From Methylocystis sp. (lineage in GTDB: Bacteria > Pseudomonadota > Alphaproteobacteria > Rhizobiales > Beijerinckiaceae), in contig JACOUB010000026.1 in the NCBI GenBank assembly GCA_016178015.1, positions 1-64,000 on the forward strand: a DNA stretch of 64,000 nucleotides, read 5' to 3'. How positions within the stretch are numbered: position 1 is the first letter of the stretch; each line of letters opens with the position of its first letter. The position numbers and the translations under genes are program-made. Positions 54,860 to 63,726 of the stretch are shown here, piece after piece. The notes below the pieces were generated by a model. It did no database searches and was not told where the DNA came from. It saw nothing but the letters and a program-made list of their open reading frames with translations.

Positions 54860-54914
54860 CCCTCACCCGACTAAGGCTTCGCCGGGCCACCCTCTCCCGC
54901 AAGCGGGAGAGGGG
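54860..54914. repeat. Family D half-element downstream of sufT
   Basis: ggccctcacccgac, then ggcttcgcc, then the hairpin ccctctcccgcaagcgggag. It sits 25 bases beyond the sufT stop codon. Confidence 0.88.
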
Positions 54915-54938
54915 ACACCACCATTGCGGCCTTCGCGC

Positions 54939-55331
54939 TCACCACATGTCGAGCGCGATGCGCGCTTCGTCCGACATGCGGCTTTGATCCCAGGGCGGAT
55001 CGAACACCATGTTCACCTCGACCTCGGAAACTCCGGGAACCGCGCCGACCGCGTTCTGCACCCACAGCGGCATTTCGCCGGCCACCGGACAGCCGGGAGC
55101 GGTCAAGGTCATGTCGATGGCGACGACGCCTGCATCGGAAATATCGACGCGGTAGATGAGGCCGAGCTCGTAAATGTCGACGGGAATCTCAGGATCGTAG
55201 ACCGTCTTCAAGGCGGCGACGATGTCGCTCGTCAGCCGATCCAATTCGTCCGCGTTCCGCCCTTGCGAAACCGAAATCTCGACATTCCTGGTCTCTTCCG
55301 CCGTCGCCGCAGCGTCGTCCGCCTTCGTCAC
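54939..55331 (-). CDS. sufT: SUF system assembly protein SufT (DUF59/MIP18 family)
   Basis: A 130-residue protein. The MIP18 domain includes ALKTVYDPEIPVDIYELGLIYRV, the conserved cysteine in TLTAPGCPVAGEMP and FDPPWDQSRMSDEARIALDMW. It helps mature Fe-S proteins. GTG 55331 has GAGGAG 6 nt upstream; TTG 55349 would overlap sufS. No sufA/erpA-type carrier gene follows; instead the region ends in repeats. Confidence 0.9.
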   Translation of the reverse strand: MTKADDAAATAEETRNVEISVSQGRNADELDRLTSDIVAALKTVYDPEIPVDIYELGLIYRVDISDAGVVAIDMTLTAPGCPVAGEMPLWVQNAVGAVPGVSEVEVNMVFDPPWDQSRMSDEARIALDMW

Positions 55332-55341
55332 GCTGGTCTCC

Positions 55342-56595
55342 TCAAGCAAGCAGGGCTCGGGCCTTGATCAACGCTTGGGCGAGATCATCGACCTCGCCGC
55401 GCGTATTATATAGCGCGAAGGAAGCCCGGCAGGTCGAGGCGACGCCAAACCGTTGCAACAGCGGCATGGCGCAATGGGTGCCGGCGCGCACGGCGACCCC
55501 TGAGCGATCGATGATGGTCGCGATGTCATGCGCATGGGCGGCCTTGATGTCGAAGGCGACGATCGGCCCCTTGCCGTGCGCCTTGCCATAGATGCGCAAG
55601 CCCGGAATGGCCGAGAGGCGCTCATGCGCATAGGCGGTGAGATCGGCCTCGTGCGCGCGGATCGCCGCTTTGCCGACCTTTTGCATGTAATCGAGCGCGG
55701 CGCCGAGCCCGATCGCCGCCACGATGGGCGGCGTGCCCGCCTCGAAACGATGCGGCGGCGCGTCGTAGGCGACGGCCTCTCTCGTTACGCTCTCGATCAT
55801 CTCGCCGCCGCCGGCAAACGGCGGTAGATTCTCGAGCCATTCCCGCTTGCCGTAGAGAACGCCGACGCCTGTCGGCCCATAGAGCTTATGCCCCGTCATG
55901 ACGTAGAAATCGACGCCCAGGTCCTGCACGTCCACGTCGAGATGCACGGCGCCTTGCGACCCGTCGACGAGCACAGGAACGCCATGCCCATGCGCGATGC
56001 GGACGACGTCCTTTACCGGCGTCGGCGCGCCCAGCACGTTCGACATATGGGTGAGCGCGACGATCTTGGTCCGCTCGGTGAGCATTCGCTCGAACTCATG
56101 AAGCGAAAAATTGCCGTCGTCGTCGATCTCCAGCCATTTCAATACGGCGCCTTTGCGCTCGCGCAAGAAATGCCAGGGAACGATGTTGGAATGATGCTCC
56201 ATGACGGAGAGCACGATCTCGTCGCCCTCGCCGATATGCGCCAAGCCATAGGACGCGGCGACGAGATTGATCGCCTCGGTGGCGGAACGCGTGAAGACGA
56301 TCTCCTCGGTCGAACGCGCGTTCAAGAAACGCCGAACGCTCTCGCGCGCGCCCTCGAAGGCGTCAGTTGCGGCGTTGGCGAGGTAGTGCAGGCCCCGATG
56401 CACATTGGCGTATTCGTGCTCGTAGACGTGCGTGAGGCGCTCGATCACCTGACGCGGCTTCTGCGCCGAGGCGGCGTTGTCGAGATAGACGAGCGCCTTG
56501 CCATAGGGGCGCAAGCCAAGAATCGGAAAGTCGCGGCGGATGGCCTCGACATCATAAGAAAGAGGGGCAAGCGACGGCGCAAACTGCTTGGTCAC
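55342..56595 (-). CDS. sufS: SUF cysteine desulfurase SufS
   Basis: A 417-residue group II desulfurase that supplies persulfide sulfur for Fe-S assembly. PLP lysine in VMTGHKLYGPTGVG, active-site cysteine in VRAGTHCAMPLLQRF, and LDNAASAQKP, RSATEAINLV, MEHHSNIVPW are typical. GTG 56595 (VTKQFAPSL) overlaps the sufD stop in a GTGA and has gggaga upstream; the open frame to 56622 is less likely. Position directly after sufD is standard. Confidence 0.95.
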   Translation of the reverse strand: MTKQFAPSLAPLSYDVEAIRRDFPILGLRPYGKALVYLDNAASAQKPRQVIERLTHVYEHEYANVHRGLHYLANAATDAFEGARESVRRFLNARSTEEIVFTRSATEAINLVAASYGLAHIGEGDEIVLSVMEHHSNIVPWHFLRERKGAVLKWLEIDDDGNFSLHEFERMLTERTKIVALTHMSNVLGAPTPVKDVVRIAHGHGVPVLVDGSQGAVHLDVDVQDLGVDFYVMTGHKLYGPTGVGVLYGKREWLENLPPFAGGGEMIESVTREAVAYDAPPHRFEAGTPPIVAAIGLGAALDYMQKVGKAAIRAHEADLTAYAHERLSAIPGLRIYGKAHGKGPIVAFDIKAAHAHDIATIIDRSGVAVRAGTHCAMPLLQRFGVASTCRASFALYNTRGEVDDLAQALIKARALLA

Positions 56596-57899
56596 TGGTT
56601 GTTCTCCCGCGCCGCCAGCCACGCACGCAACGCTGCGGAAAACTCCTCGCGCGCCGCCTCGTCGCTGACATTATCGATCGCCTCGTTGGCGAAGCCCTCG
56701 ATGAGCAGGCCTTCAGCCTCGCGGCGCGGCAAGCCGCGCGCCTCGAGATAAAAGAGTTGGTCGGCGTCGAGGCGTCCGCACGTCGCGCCGTGGCCACAGA
56801 CGACGTCATCGGCGAAAATCTCGAGTTCCGGCTTGCTGTTCATCGCCGCGCCCTCGGAAAGCAGCAGCGCCTTGGACTGCATGGCGCCGTCGGTTTTCTG
56901 CGCGCCGGGCCGCACGACAACCTTGCCTTGAAAGACGCCGGTCGCCTCGCCGTCGAGAATGGTGCGGAAACGCTCTCTGCTCACGCACCGCGCGCTCGCA
57001 TGATCGATGAACAAGGTGATGTCGGCATGATGGCGCGCGCGCAAAAGCGACACGCCGTCGAAGGCGACGCGCGAATCTTCACTCTCGAAACGGGCGAAGA
57101 TTTGCCGGCGCACCAGACCGCCGCCCTCGATCAGGCCGAAAGATTTGAAATCGCTGTTGCCGGCGAGCGCAAGCAGCAGGCTGTATACGCGGATTGCGTC
57201 ATCGCCCTGCGGGGCGATGCGCGCGACATGCTCGATCTCGCAATTCGAGCCGACCGCGAAGACGAGCGCGTGATTTTCCTGCGCGCCCGACGGCGCCAGC
57301 GCCTTGGATCGCTCGATGACGCATGCTTTCGAGCCATCGCCGGCGACAATGAGCGAGCGGGTGCAGGCGCCATGGGCGGGACCGCCCGATGTGAGAATCG
57401 CCAGCTCGAGCGGGCGCGCGACGTGCAGGCCGGGCGCGATGCGCACGACGACGCCGTCTTGCATCAGAGCGGCGTTGAGCGCAACGACGGCGTCGTCGCC
57501 GCCGAGTCCAGATGGCGCCAAGGCCGCCAGCACGTCGGCATCCGCGCCAGCGAGAGTCTCGCGTAGCGATTGTGCGGCGACGCCATCCGGCAGGGCGGCG
57601 AGATCGGAGAGATCGGGGCGGAAAAAGCCGTCGAGCACGACGAGACGAACGGCCCTCGATTTCTCGAGAACGGGCGAAGCTTGCGTCGGCGCGTCGCCAA
57701 GTGGCGCCACGACGCGCAAGGCGGCGCGCAGATCGGTGTAATGCCAGGCTTCAACGCGCCGGTTCGGCAGGCCCTTGCGTGAAAACGCCGCCCACGCCGC
57801 CCGGCGCAACTCAGCCGCGCCCTTGTCCTGCATCGCAGCAAAAGAGCGCGCCAGCGCCGCCTCGGCCGGTGTCTGCGTTTCGATCGCCTGCACGCTCAT
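56592..57899 (-). CDS. sufD: Fe-S cluster assembly protein SufD
   Basis: A 435-residue SufB/D beta-helix protein that forms the SufBC2D scaffold. Segments: RRVEAWHYTDLRAALR near the N-terminus, HADITLFIDHASARCVSRERFRTILDGEATGVFQGKVVVRPGAQKTDG and DDVVCGHGATCGRLDADQLFYLEARGLPRREAEGLLIEGFANE. ATG 57899 (MSVQAIET) is preferred; ATG 57947 would overlap sufC by 20 bases and has no ribosome site. Confidence 0.94.
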   Translation of the reverse strand: MSVQAIETQTPAEAALARSFAAMQDKGAAELRRAAWAAFSRKGLPNRRVEAWHYTDLRAALRVVAPLGDAPTQASPVLEKSRAVRLVVLDGFFRPDLSDLAALPDGVAAQSLRETLAGADADVLAALAPSGLGGDDAVVALNAALMQDGVVVRIAPGLHVARPLELAILTSGGPAHGACTRSLIVAGDGSKACVIERSKALAPSGAQENHALVFAVGSNCEIEHVARIAPQGDDAIRVYSLLLALAGNSDFKSFGLIEGGGLVRRQIFARFESEDSRVAFDGVSLLRARHHADITLFIDHASARCVSRERFRTILDGEATGVFQGKVVVRPGAQKTDGAMQSKALLLSEGAAMNSKPELEIFADDVVCGHGATCGRLDADQLFYLEARGLPRREAEGLLIEGFANEAIDNVSDEAAREEFSAALRAWLAARENNQ

Positions 57900-57927
57900 G
57901 ACACGCTCACGCTTCTCGGCTTCCAGC

Positions 57928-58677
57928 TCACGCCGCTTCGCCGACATAGTCGCGATAACCGTTCTTTTCGAGTTCGAGAGCGAGCTCCGGCCCGCCCGTC
58001 CGCATGATGCGCCCGCGCGCCATCACGTGCACCGTGTCGGGCCGTATATAATTGAGCAGCCGCTGGTAATGGGTGATGACGAGAAAAGCCCGATCCTTCG
58101 CACGCAAGGCGTTGACGCCGTCGGCCACCACGCGCAGCGCGTCGATGTCGAGCCCTGAGTCGGTTTCGTCGAGGATGGCGAAGCGCGGCGCCAGCAGCGC
58201 CATCTGCAAGATTTCCATGCGCTTCTTCTCGCCGCCGGAAAAACCGGCGTTGAGGGCGCGCTTGAGTATCTCAGAATCGACGCCAAGGCCCTTGGCTGCG
58301 GCGCGCACGCGTTTCATCAAGTCCGGCGTCGGCGCCTCGCCCTCGCCGCGCGCGCGGCGCTGCGCATTCAGCGCCGCCTTGAGGAAGGTCATGGTGGCGA
58401 CGCCGGGAATTTCCACCGGATATTGGAAGGCGAGGAACAGCCCGCGCGCGGCGCGCTGGTGCGGCTCGAGCCCGAGAATGTTCTCGCCGTCGAGCAGCGC
58501 TTCGCCTTCCGTCACCTCATAGCCCTCGCGTCCGGCGAGGACGTACGCGAGCGTCGATTTGCCCGTGCCGTTCGGCCCCATGATGGCGGCGACCTCGCCC
58601 GCTTTCACCGACAGTGAGAGCCCTTCGAGAATTTTTCTGTCGCCGATGGAGACGTGGAGGTTTTTGATTTCGAGCAT
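57928..58677 (-). CDS. sufC: Fe-S assembly ATPase SufC
   Basis: A 249-residue ABC-type ATPase that drives the SufBCD scaffold. Walker [10 protein letters not shown], signature [11 protein letters not shown], Walker [13 protein letters not shown] and the late histidine in [10 protein letters not shown] are intact. ATG 58677 (MLEIKNLHV) is the family start; the frame is open to 58737 only because a family C repeat lies upstream. Confidence 0.96.
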   Translation of the reverse strand: MLEIKNLHVSIGDRKILEGLSLSVKAGEVAAIMGPNGTGKSTLAYVLAGREGYEVTEGEALLDGENILGLEPHQRAARGLFLAFQYPVEIPGVATMTFLKAALNAQRRARGEGEAPTPDLMKRVRAAAKGLGVDSEILKRALNAGFSGGEKKRMEILQMALLAPRFAILDETDSGLDIDALRVVADGVNALRAKDRAFLVITHYQRLLNYIRPDTVHVMARGRIMRTGGPELALELEKNGYRDYVGEAA

Positions 58678-58700
58678 TGTGATCTTCCGTTGTCTACGTC

Positions 58701-58811
58701 CCGTCATGGCCGGCCTTGTGCCGGCCATCCACGCCACACAGCTTGCGACTCATCTGGCAAGACGAGCGCGGCGGCGCCGCGTGGATGGCCGTGACAAGCA
58801 CGGCCATGACG
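58701..58811. repeat. Family C palindromic repeat inside the SUF cluster
   Basis: Starts cgtcatggccggccttgtg and ends acaagcacggccatgac. It separates sufB from sufC, normally almost contiguous, and could reduce read-through or stabilise the upstream mRNA. Confidence 0.9.
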
Positions 58812-58854
58812 CACGGAGGTCGCGGTAAAGCGATCGAAGCGTCAGGATATGCCA

Positions 58855-60324
58855 TCACCCCACACTCCCTTCGAGCGAGATCGCGATGAGCTTTTGCGCC
58901 TCGACCGCGAACTCCATCGGCAACTTCTGCAACACCTCGCGTACAAAACCGTTTACGATCAGCGCCGTCGCTTCCTCCTCAGAAAGCCCACGCTGCATGC
59001 AATAGAACAGCTGGTCTTCCGAAATCTTGGACGTCGTCGCCTCGTGCTCGAACACGGCCGACGCGTTCTTCGATTCGATATAGGGGACGGTGTGCGCCCC
59101 GCATTGGCTGCCGATGAGCAGACTGTCACAATTGGTGAAATTGCGCGCGCCGCTCGCCTTGCGATGGGCGGACACCAGCCCGCGATAGGTGTTCTGCGAC
59201 CTTCCCGCCGCAATGCCCTTGGAGATGATGCGGCTCCTCGTGTTCTTGCCGAGATGCAGCATCTTCGTGCCGCTATCGACCTGCTGGCGCCCGTTCGACA
59301 CTGCGATCGAATAGAATTCGCCTTGCGAGCCATCGCCGCGCAAGATGCAGGAGGGATATTTCCAGGTGATCGCCGAGCCCGTCTCCACTTGCGTCCACGA
59401 GATGTGCGAATTGCGGCCTCGGCAGTCGCCGCGCTTGGTCACGAAATTGAAGACGCCGCCCTTGCCCGCGCTGTCGCCCGGATACCAGTTTTGCACCGTC
59501 GAATACTTGATTTCGGCGTCGTCGAGCGCGACGAGCTCGACGACAGCGGCGTGCAGCTGGTTTTCGTCGCGCCGCGGCGCCGTGCAGCCCTCGAGATAGC
59601 TCACATACGATCCGGCGTCGGCGATGATCAGCGTGCGCTCGAACTGGCCGGTGTTCCGCTCGTTGATGCGAAAATAGGTCGAGAGCTCCATCGGGCAGCG
59701 CACGCCGGGCGGCACATAGACGAAGGAGCCGTCGGAAAACACCGCCGAGTTCAGCGTCGCGAAGAAATTGTCGGTCACCGGCACCACCGAGCCGAGATAC
59801 TTGCGCACGAGTTCGGGATGTTCGCGCACGGCCTCGGAAATCGGGCAGAAGATCACGCCCGCCCGGGCCAGCTCCGCCTTGAAGGTGGTCGCCACCGAAA
59901 CCGAATCGAAGACGGCGTCCACCGCCACTCGCCGCGTCTCCACGCCGGCGAGGATTTCCTGCTCGCGCAGCGGAATGCCGAGCTTTTCATAAGTGCGCAG
60001 CAGTTCCGGATCGACGTCGGCCAGCGAGGTCGGACCCGGCGTCGATTTCGGCGCCGCGTAATAATGGAGGTCCTGATAGTCGATTGGCGGATAGTCCACC
60101 TTCGCCCAGTTGGGCTCCGCCATGGTCAGCCAGCGCCGGTAGGCCCCGAGCCGCCAATCGGTAAGCCATTGCGGCTCGTTCTTCTTGGCCGAGATGAAGC
60201 GGACGATGTCCTCGTTTAAGCCCTTGGGCGCCTTCTCCGCTTCGATGTCGGTGAAAAACCCATACTTATAAGCGTCCACATCGATGGATGCGACGCGCGC
60301 AACGGTCTCCTGGCGAGCCGCCAT
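58855..60324 (-). CDS. sufB: Fe-S cluster assembly protein SufB
   Basis: A 489-residue scaffold subunit. Recognised: [117 protein letters not shown]. This is standard alphaproteobacterial SufB, full length. Confidence 0.97.
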   Translation of the reverse strand: MAARQETVARVASIDVDAYKYGFFTDIEAEKAPKGLNEDIVRFISAKKNEPQWLTDWRLGAYRRWLTMAEPNWAKVDYPPIDYQDLHYYAAPKSTPGPTSLADVDPELLRTYEKLGIPLREQEILAGVETRRVAVDAVFDSVSVATTFKAELARAGVIFCPISEAVREHPELVRKYLGSVVPVTDNFFATLNSAVFSDGSFVYVPPGVRCPMELSTYFRINERNTGQFERTLIIADAGSYVSYLEGCTAPRRDENQLHAAVVELVALDDAEIKYSTVQNWYPGDSAGKGGVFNFVTKRGDCRGRNSHISWTQVETGSAITWKYPSCILRGDGSQGEFYSIAVSNGRQQVDSGTKMLHLGKNTRSRIISKGIAAGRSQNTYRGLVSAHRKASGARNFTNCDSLLIGSQCGAHTVPYIESKNASAVFEHEATTSKISEDQLFYCMQRGLSEEEATALIVNGFVREVLQKLPMEFAVEAQKLIAISLEGSVG

Positions 60325-60387
60325 TGTTCATCTCCTCGTCACGGCGGGTTCAAGGCCCGTCGGCCGAAACAAAAAGCGCCGTCCACC

Positions 60388-61551
60388 TCACGCGACGTTC
60401 TGTCGCATTCTAATCCTTTCCACGACGCGAGCAAAAGCCATACCGAACGTCTCGACATCCTCGCGCGTCGACGACCAACCGAGGCTCACCCGCACCGCGC
60501 CGCCGAGAGCCTTTTCCCCCAACCCCATAGCCTCCAGCACATGCGAGGCATGCACCTTGCCCGACGAGCAGGCCGAGCCGGACGACGCCGCGACGCCCTC
60601 GAGATCAAGCCCCATCACCAGGGTTTCCGCCTTCAGGCCCGGCGCGACAAAGGCGCTAACCCCCGGCAGGCGTCGCGCGTGCCCCCCGAGAAAGAAGGCC
60701 TTTGGCGCAACCCTCGCGACGCTGAGTTCGATTTCGTCCCGCAGGACCGCCACTCTTGCCGCCTCAACCTCCAGCGACGCCGTGGCGACGACGAAGGCGG
60801 CGGCAAAACCTACGATCGCCGCCACATTCTCCGTGCCGGCGCGCCGTCCTGCCTCCTGCCCGCCGCCGCGCAGCAGCGCCTCCTTGATATGGAGATCACT
60901 GCGGGCGATGGCCAGGGCGCCCGCCCCGCCAGGGCCCCCGAGCTTGTGCGAGGCCAGCAAAATCATATCGGCGCCGGTCGTGCGAAACGTCGTTTCGATG
61001 CGGCCGGCCGCCTGGGCGGCGTCGCAAACGACAATGCCACCCGCCGCATGGACGAGTTGCGCCGCCTCGGCGACCGGCTGGATGACGCCGGTTTCGTTGT
61101 TGGCCGCCTGCAACGCGACCATGACGCGCTTGCCGCGATGGCGGTCGAGCGCTTCCGCCAGCGCCTCGAGCGACAGCGCGCCGTCGCGCGTCAGCGCCAC
61201 TGTCTCGACCTGTCCCGCCGGAAAGCGGTTGCCCAAGAGCACCGCCGGGTGCTCGCCTGCCCCCGCCAGCAGCAGCTCGAACGCCGCGTCCTGCTTGCCG
61301 GCTTGAATCGACGGCGTCAGCGCCAGATTGGCGGCCTCCGTGGCGCCGGAGGTGAAGACGATATTCTCCGGCGCCGTCCCCAGCCCCGCCGCGATCTGGC
61401 GGCGCGCCGCCTCCACCAAGGACCGCGCCGCGCGCCCCTCGGCATGCACGGAGGACGGATTGCCGCCGCGATCCAGCGCCGCGAGCATGGCCGCGCGCGC
61501 TTCGGGGCGCAACGGGCTCGTGGCGTTGAAATCGAGGTAGGTTCTGGTCAC
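60388..61551 (-). CDS. Cysteine desulfurase, IscS/NifS type
   Basis: A 387-residue group I-like desulfurase and the first SUF-cluster gene after the DUF559 element. PLP lysine in LLASHKLGGPGGAGAL, catalytic cysteine loop GVAASSGSACSSGKVHASHVLEAMGL, plus YLDFNATSPLRPEA and TSGATEAANLAL. GTG 61551 (VTRTYLDF) is preferred; TTG 61560 would add three residues. Having both this enzyme and SufS in one cluster is common in alphaproteobacteria. No iscR/rrf2-type regulator is next to it. Confidence 0.93.
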   Translation of the reverse strand: MTRTYLDFNATSPLRPEARAAMLAALDRGGNPSSVHAEGRAARSLVEAARRQIAAGLGTAPENIVFTSGATEAANLALTPSIQAGKQDAAFELLLAGAGEHPAVLLGNRFPAGQVETVALTRDGALSLEALAEALDRHRGKRVMVALQAANNETGVIQPVAEAAQLVHAAGGIVVCDAAQAAGRIETTFRTTGADMILLASHKLGGPGGAGALAIARSDLHIKEALLRGGGQEAGRRAGTENVAAIVGFAAAFVVATASLEVEAARVAVLRDEIELSVARVAPKAFFLGGHARRLPGVSAFVAPGLKAETLVMGLDLEGVAASSGSACSSGKVHASHVLEAMGLGEKALGGAVRVSLGWSSTREDVETFGMAFARVVERIRMRQNVA

Positions 61552-61569
61552 GCTAGCCAAGTCCCGAAT

Positions 61570-61965
61570 CTACTCCCTCTCCCGCGCAGCGGGGGAGGAT
61601 TGGGGAGGGGGCGCCTCCGCCCGCAATCTTATCGTCTCGAGCACGCCGTCGAGTTCCGCATAAACTTCCATGTTGGTCACGCGCAGGATAGCAAATCCGT
61701 TGGCTTCGAACCAAGCGTCGCGGCGCGCGTCGCGAACACGTTCGATGAGCGTCGAATGAGTCGCGCCGTCGACCTCGACGACGAGCTTGGCTGCGTGACA
61801 GAGAAAGTCGGCGATATAGGGTCCGCAGGGAACCTGCCGCCGGAATTGCAATCCGGCAAGACGATGCGCGCGCAAAGCAGTCCACAGCTTGCGCTCCGCC
61901 CCGGTCATCTGCAGCCGCAATTTTCGCGCCCGGCTGGTCAGCAAGGGAGTTGGTCGCTCTCGCAT
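61570..61965 (-). CDS. DUF559 (VSR-like PD-(D/E)XK) endonuclease-like protein
   Basis: A 131-residue protein. The DUF559 core reads RARKLRLQMTGAERKLWTALRAHRLAGLQFRRQVPCGPYIADFLCHAAKLVVEVDGATHS, with acidic residues in ADF and EVDG arranged as in very-short-patch-repair-like nucleases; the ending WFEANGFAILRV is also typical. The last ~13 residues (PPPQSSPAARERE) are translated from a family D repeat. The start codon sits 3 bases from an inverted family D copy. It lies 18 nt upstream of the desulfurase gene. Activity and role are unknown for the family. Confidence 0.88.
   Translation of the reverse strand: MRERPTPLLTSRARKLRLQMTGAERKLWTALRAHRLAGLQFRRQVPCGPYIADFLCHAAKLVVEVDGATHSTLIERVRDARRDAWFEANGFAILRVTNMEVYAELDGVLETIRLRAEAPPPQSSPAARERE
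61572..61612. repeat. Family D arm at the 3' end of the DUF559 gene
   Basis: Core tctcccgcgcagcggggga with a gattggggagg extension. It is inverted relative to 61968-62008 and the same way round as 62052-62092. Confidence 0.9.
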
Positions 61966-61967
61966 CG

Positions 61968-62008
61968 CCCCCCTGTCCCTCCCCCGCTAGCGCGGGAGAG
62001 GGGACCCC
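61968..62008. repeat. Inverted family D arm at the 5' end of the DUF559 gene
   Basis: tccctcccccgctagcggg region, the reverse complement of the arm at 61572-61612 with a few mismatches. Confidence 0.85.
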
Positions 62009-62051
62009 AACGATCGGCATTCGTCAACGGCCTCCATGAAGCGCCGACTCC

Positions 62052-62092
62052 GCTCCCTCTCCCGCGCAGCGGGGGAGGGTTGGGGAGGGGGC
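62052..62092. repeat. Family D arm between the DUF559 cassette and ntrC
   Basis: Nearly identical to the arm at 61572-61612 (tctcccgcgcagcggggga). It begins 43 bases beyond the cassette and lies 38 bases past the ntrC stop. Confidence 0.88.
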
Positions 62093-62130
62093 ATTCAATT
62101 ACGGTCAATTACGAACTCCGAACTCACCCC

Positions 62131-63603
62131 CTATCTCGACGAGCGCAGCAAGCGGATGTCGAGCTCGTGAAGCTTCTTGCGCAGCGTGTTGCGATTGAGG
62201 CCCAACAGTTCGGCGGCCTTGATCTGATTGCCGCGCGTCGCCGCCAGAGCGGCAGAAATCAGCGGTATTTCGATTTCCCTGATGATGCGGTGATAAAGGC
62301 CCGCCGGCGGCAACTGTTCGCCGGCGTCGCGGAACAGCTTGGCAAGATGCTGTTCGACCGCGGTCGACAGGGTGATCTCGCCGGCGAAGGGACGCTTGGC
62401 GCCGTTCGACGGGCGCAAGCTGTCGCCAGGCGGCGTCTCCCGCAACTCATGCTCAAGCTCCAACTCGACCAGTTGTTCGCCGATCACCTCTTGCGGGTGC
62501 AAGGCGGCCAGCCGGCGAACCAGGTTTTCGAGTTCGCGGATATTGCCCGGCCAACGGTAACGCTTCAGGCGGTCGAGCGCCGCCTGCTCGATATATTTCT
62601 GCGGCAGCCCCTCCTTGACCGCCACCTTGAAGAAATGATGCGCGAGATCGGGAATGTCCTCGGCGCGCTCGCGCAGCGGCGGCAAGCGCAAGGGCACGAC
62701 GTTCAGCCGGAAATACAGGTCTTCGCGAAACAGGCCCTGCTGAATCAGGGTGCGCAGATCCTTGTTGGTGGCGGCGACGATCCGCACATTGGTCTTGATC
62801 GGCGTGCGGCCGCCCACGGTCGTGTATTCGCCCTGCTGCAACACGCGCAACAGGCGGGTCTGCGCCTCCATCGGCATGTCGCCGATCTCGTCGAGGAAGA
62901 GCGTGCCGCCCTCAGCCTGTTCGAAGCGGCCGACGGAGCGCTGGTTGGCGCCGGTGAACGCCCCCTTCTCGTGGCCGAACAGTTCGCTCTCGATGAGGTC
63001 GCGGGGAATGGCCGCCATGTTGATGGCGACGAACGGTCCCGTCTTGCGCTTGCCGTAATCGTGCAGCGCGCGCGCCACCAATTCCTTGCCGGTGCCAGAT
63101 TCGCCGCTGATCATCACCGTGAGGTCGGTCTGCATCAGCCGCGCCAGCGCGCGGTAGATTTCTTGCATCGCCGGCGAACGCCCGACCAGCGGCATGCCCT
63201 CGATGTCCTCATGGCCGTCCGGTTCGCCGCGGCTGCGCGGCTCCGCCATGGCCCGCCCGACGATGCTGACGAGCTCCTTGAGATCGAACGGCTTGGGCAG
63301 ATAGTCGTAGGCGCCGCGCTCGGAGGCGCGGATCGCGGTCATGAACGTGTTCTGCGCGCTCATGACGATGATCGGCAGATCGGGCCGCAGCTTCTTGATG
63401 CGCGGCAGCAGTTCGAAGGCGTTTTCATCAGGCATGACCACGTCGGTGACCACCAGATCGCCGGCGCCGGACTGCACCCAGCGCCACAGGGTGGCCGCCG
63501 TCCCGGTGGTGCGCACCTCGTAACCGGCGCGCGAGAGCGCTTGCGCCACGACGGTGCGGATCGCGGCGTCGTCGTCGGCGACCAGTATTTCGCCATGACT
63601 CAT
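62131..63603 (-). CDS. ntrC: Nitrogen regulation response regulator NtrC
   Basis: A 490-residue sigma-54 activator. Receiver domain with phospho-acceptor aspartate in [15 protein letters not shown] (~54), AAA+ domain with Walker A GESGTGKE, the sigma-54 loop GAFTGA ([15 protein letters not shown]), and a C-terminal Fis-type HTH ([24 protein letters not shown]). It activates nitrogen-scavenging genes when phosphorylated by NtrB, encoded just upstream. Unusual start: the ATG lies in the last of three 14-base repeats, with no ribosome site of its own (next entry). Confidence 0.96.
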   Translation of the reverse strand: MSHGEILVADDDAAIRTVVAQALSRAGYEVRTTGTAATLWRWVQSGAGDLVVTDVVMPDENAFELLPRIKKLRPDLPIIVMSAQNTFMTAIRASERGAYDYLPKPFDLKELVSIVGRAMAEPRSRGEPDGHEDIEGMPLVGRSPAMQEIYRALARLMQTDLTVMISGESGTGKELVARALHDYGKRKTGPFVAINMAAIPRDLIESELFGHEKGAFTGANQRSVGRFEQAEGGTLFLDEIGDMPMEAQTRLLRVLQQGEYTTVGGRTPIKTNVRIVAATNKDLRTLIQQGLFREDLYFRLNVVPLRLPPLRERAEDIPDLAHHFFKVAVKEGLPQKYIEQAALDRLKRYRWPGNIRELENLVRRLAALHPQEVIGEQLVELELEHELRETPPGDSLRPSNGAKRPFAGEITLSTAVEQHLAKLFRDAGEQLPPAGLYHRIIREIEIPLISAALAATRGNQIKAAELLGLNRNTLRKKLHELDIRLLRSSR

Positions 63604-63637
63604 CGGCGTTGACTCATCGGCATTGACTCATCGGCCT
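63596..63637 (-). repeat. Three 14-bp tandem repeats carrying three ATGs before ntrC
   Basis: Units at 63596-63609, 63610-63623 and 63624-63637 (tgactcatcggcNt on the plus strand). On the minus strand each contains ATGAGTCA. The ATGs at 63631 and 63617 each open a five-codon ORF (Met-Ser-Gln-x-Arg) whose TGA overlaps the next ATG; the last ATG (63603) begins ntrC. The only Shine-Dalgarno, ggag at 63641-63644, is 9 bases from the first ATG. Confidence 0.75.
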
Positions 63638-63726
63638 TGTCTCCAACAGATTTTGGCCGTCATGAGCAGCGCTCTCGCGTCTGGCGCTCGCTCACGGCCG
63701 CATGCTCCTTCTCGCCTCCGCCTCCT

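Larger units (their letters stand above)
61572..62008. mobile_element. Putative DUF559 cassette bounded by inverted family D repeats
   Basis: A unit of about 437 bases: family D arm, DUF559 gene, inverted family D arm. The arms match at roughly 85% over 40 bases. The layout resembles a minimal nuclease-plus-repeat element; mobility is inferred, and target-site duplications were not identified. Confidence 0.4.

Noticed and set aside
58678-58737. Longer SufC N-terminus starting at 58737
   Set aside because: These codons are translated family C repeat; the conserved SufC start is at 58677.
60541-63612. Plus-strand 1023-codon open frame
   Set aside because: Antisense to the desulfurase, DUF559 and ntrC genes, each with strong family motifs.
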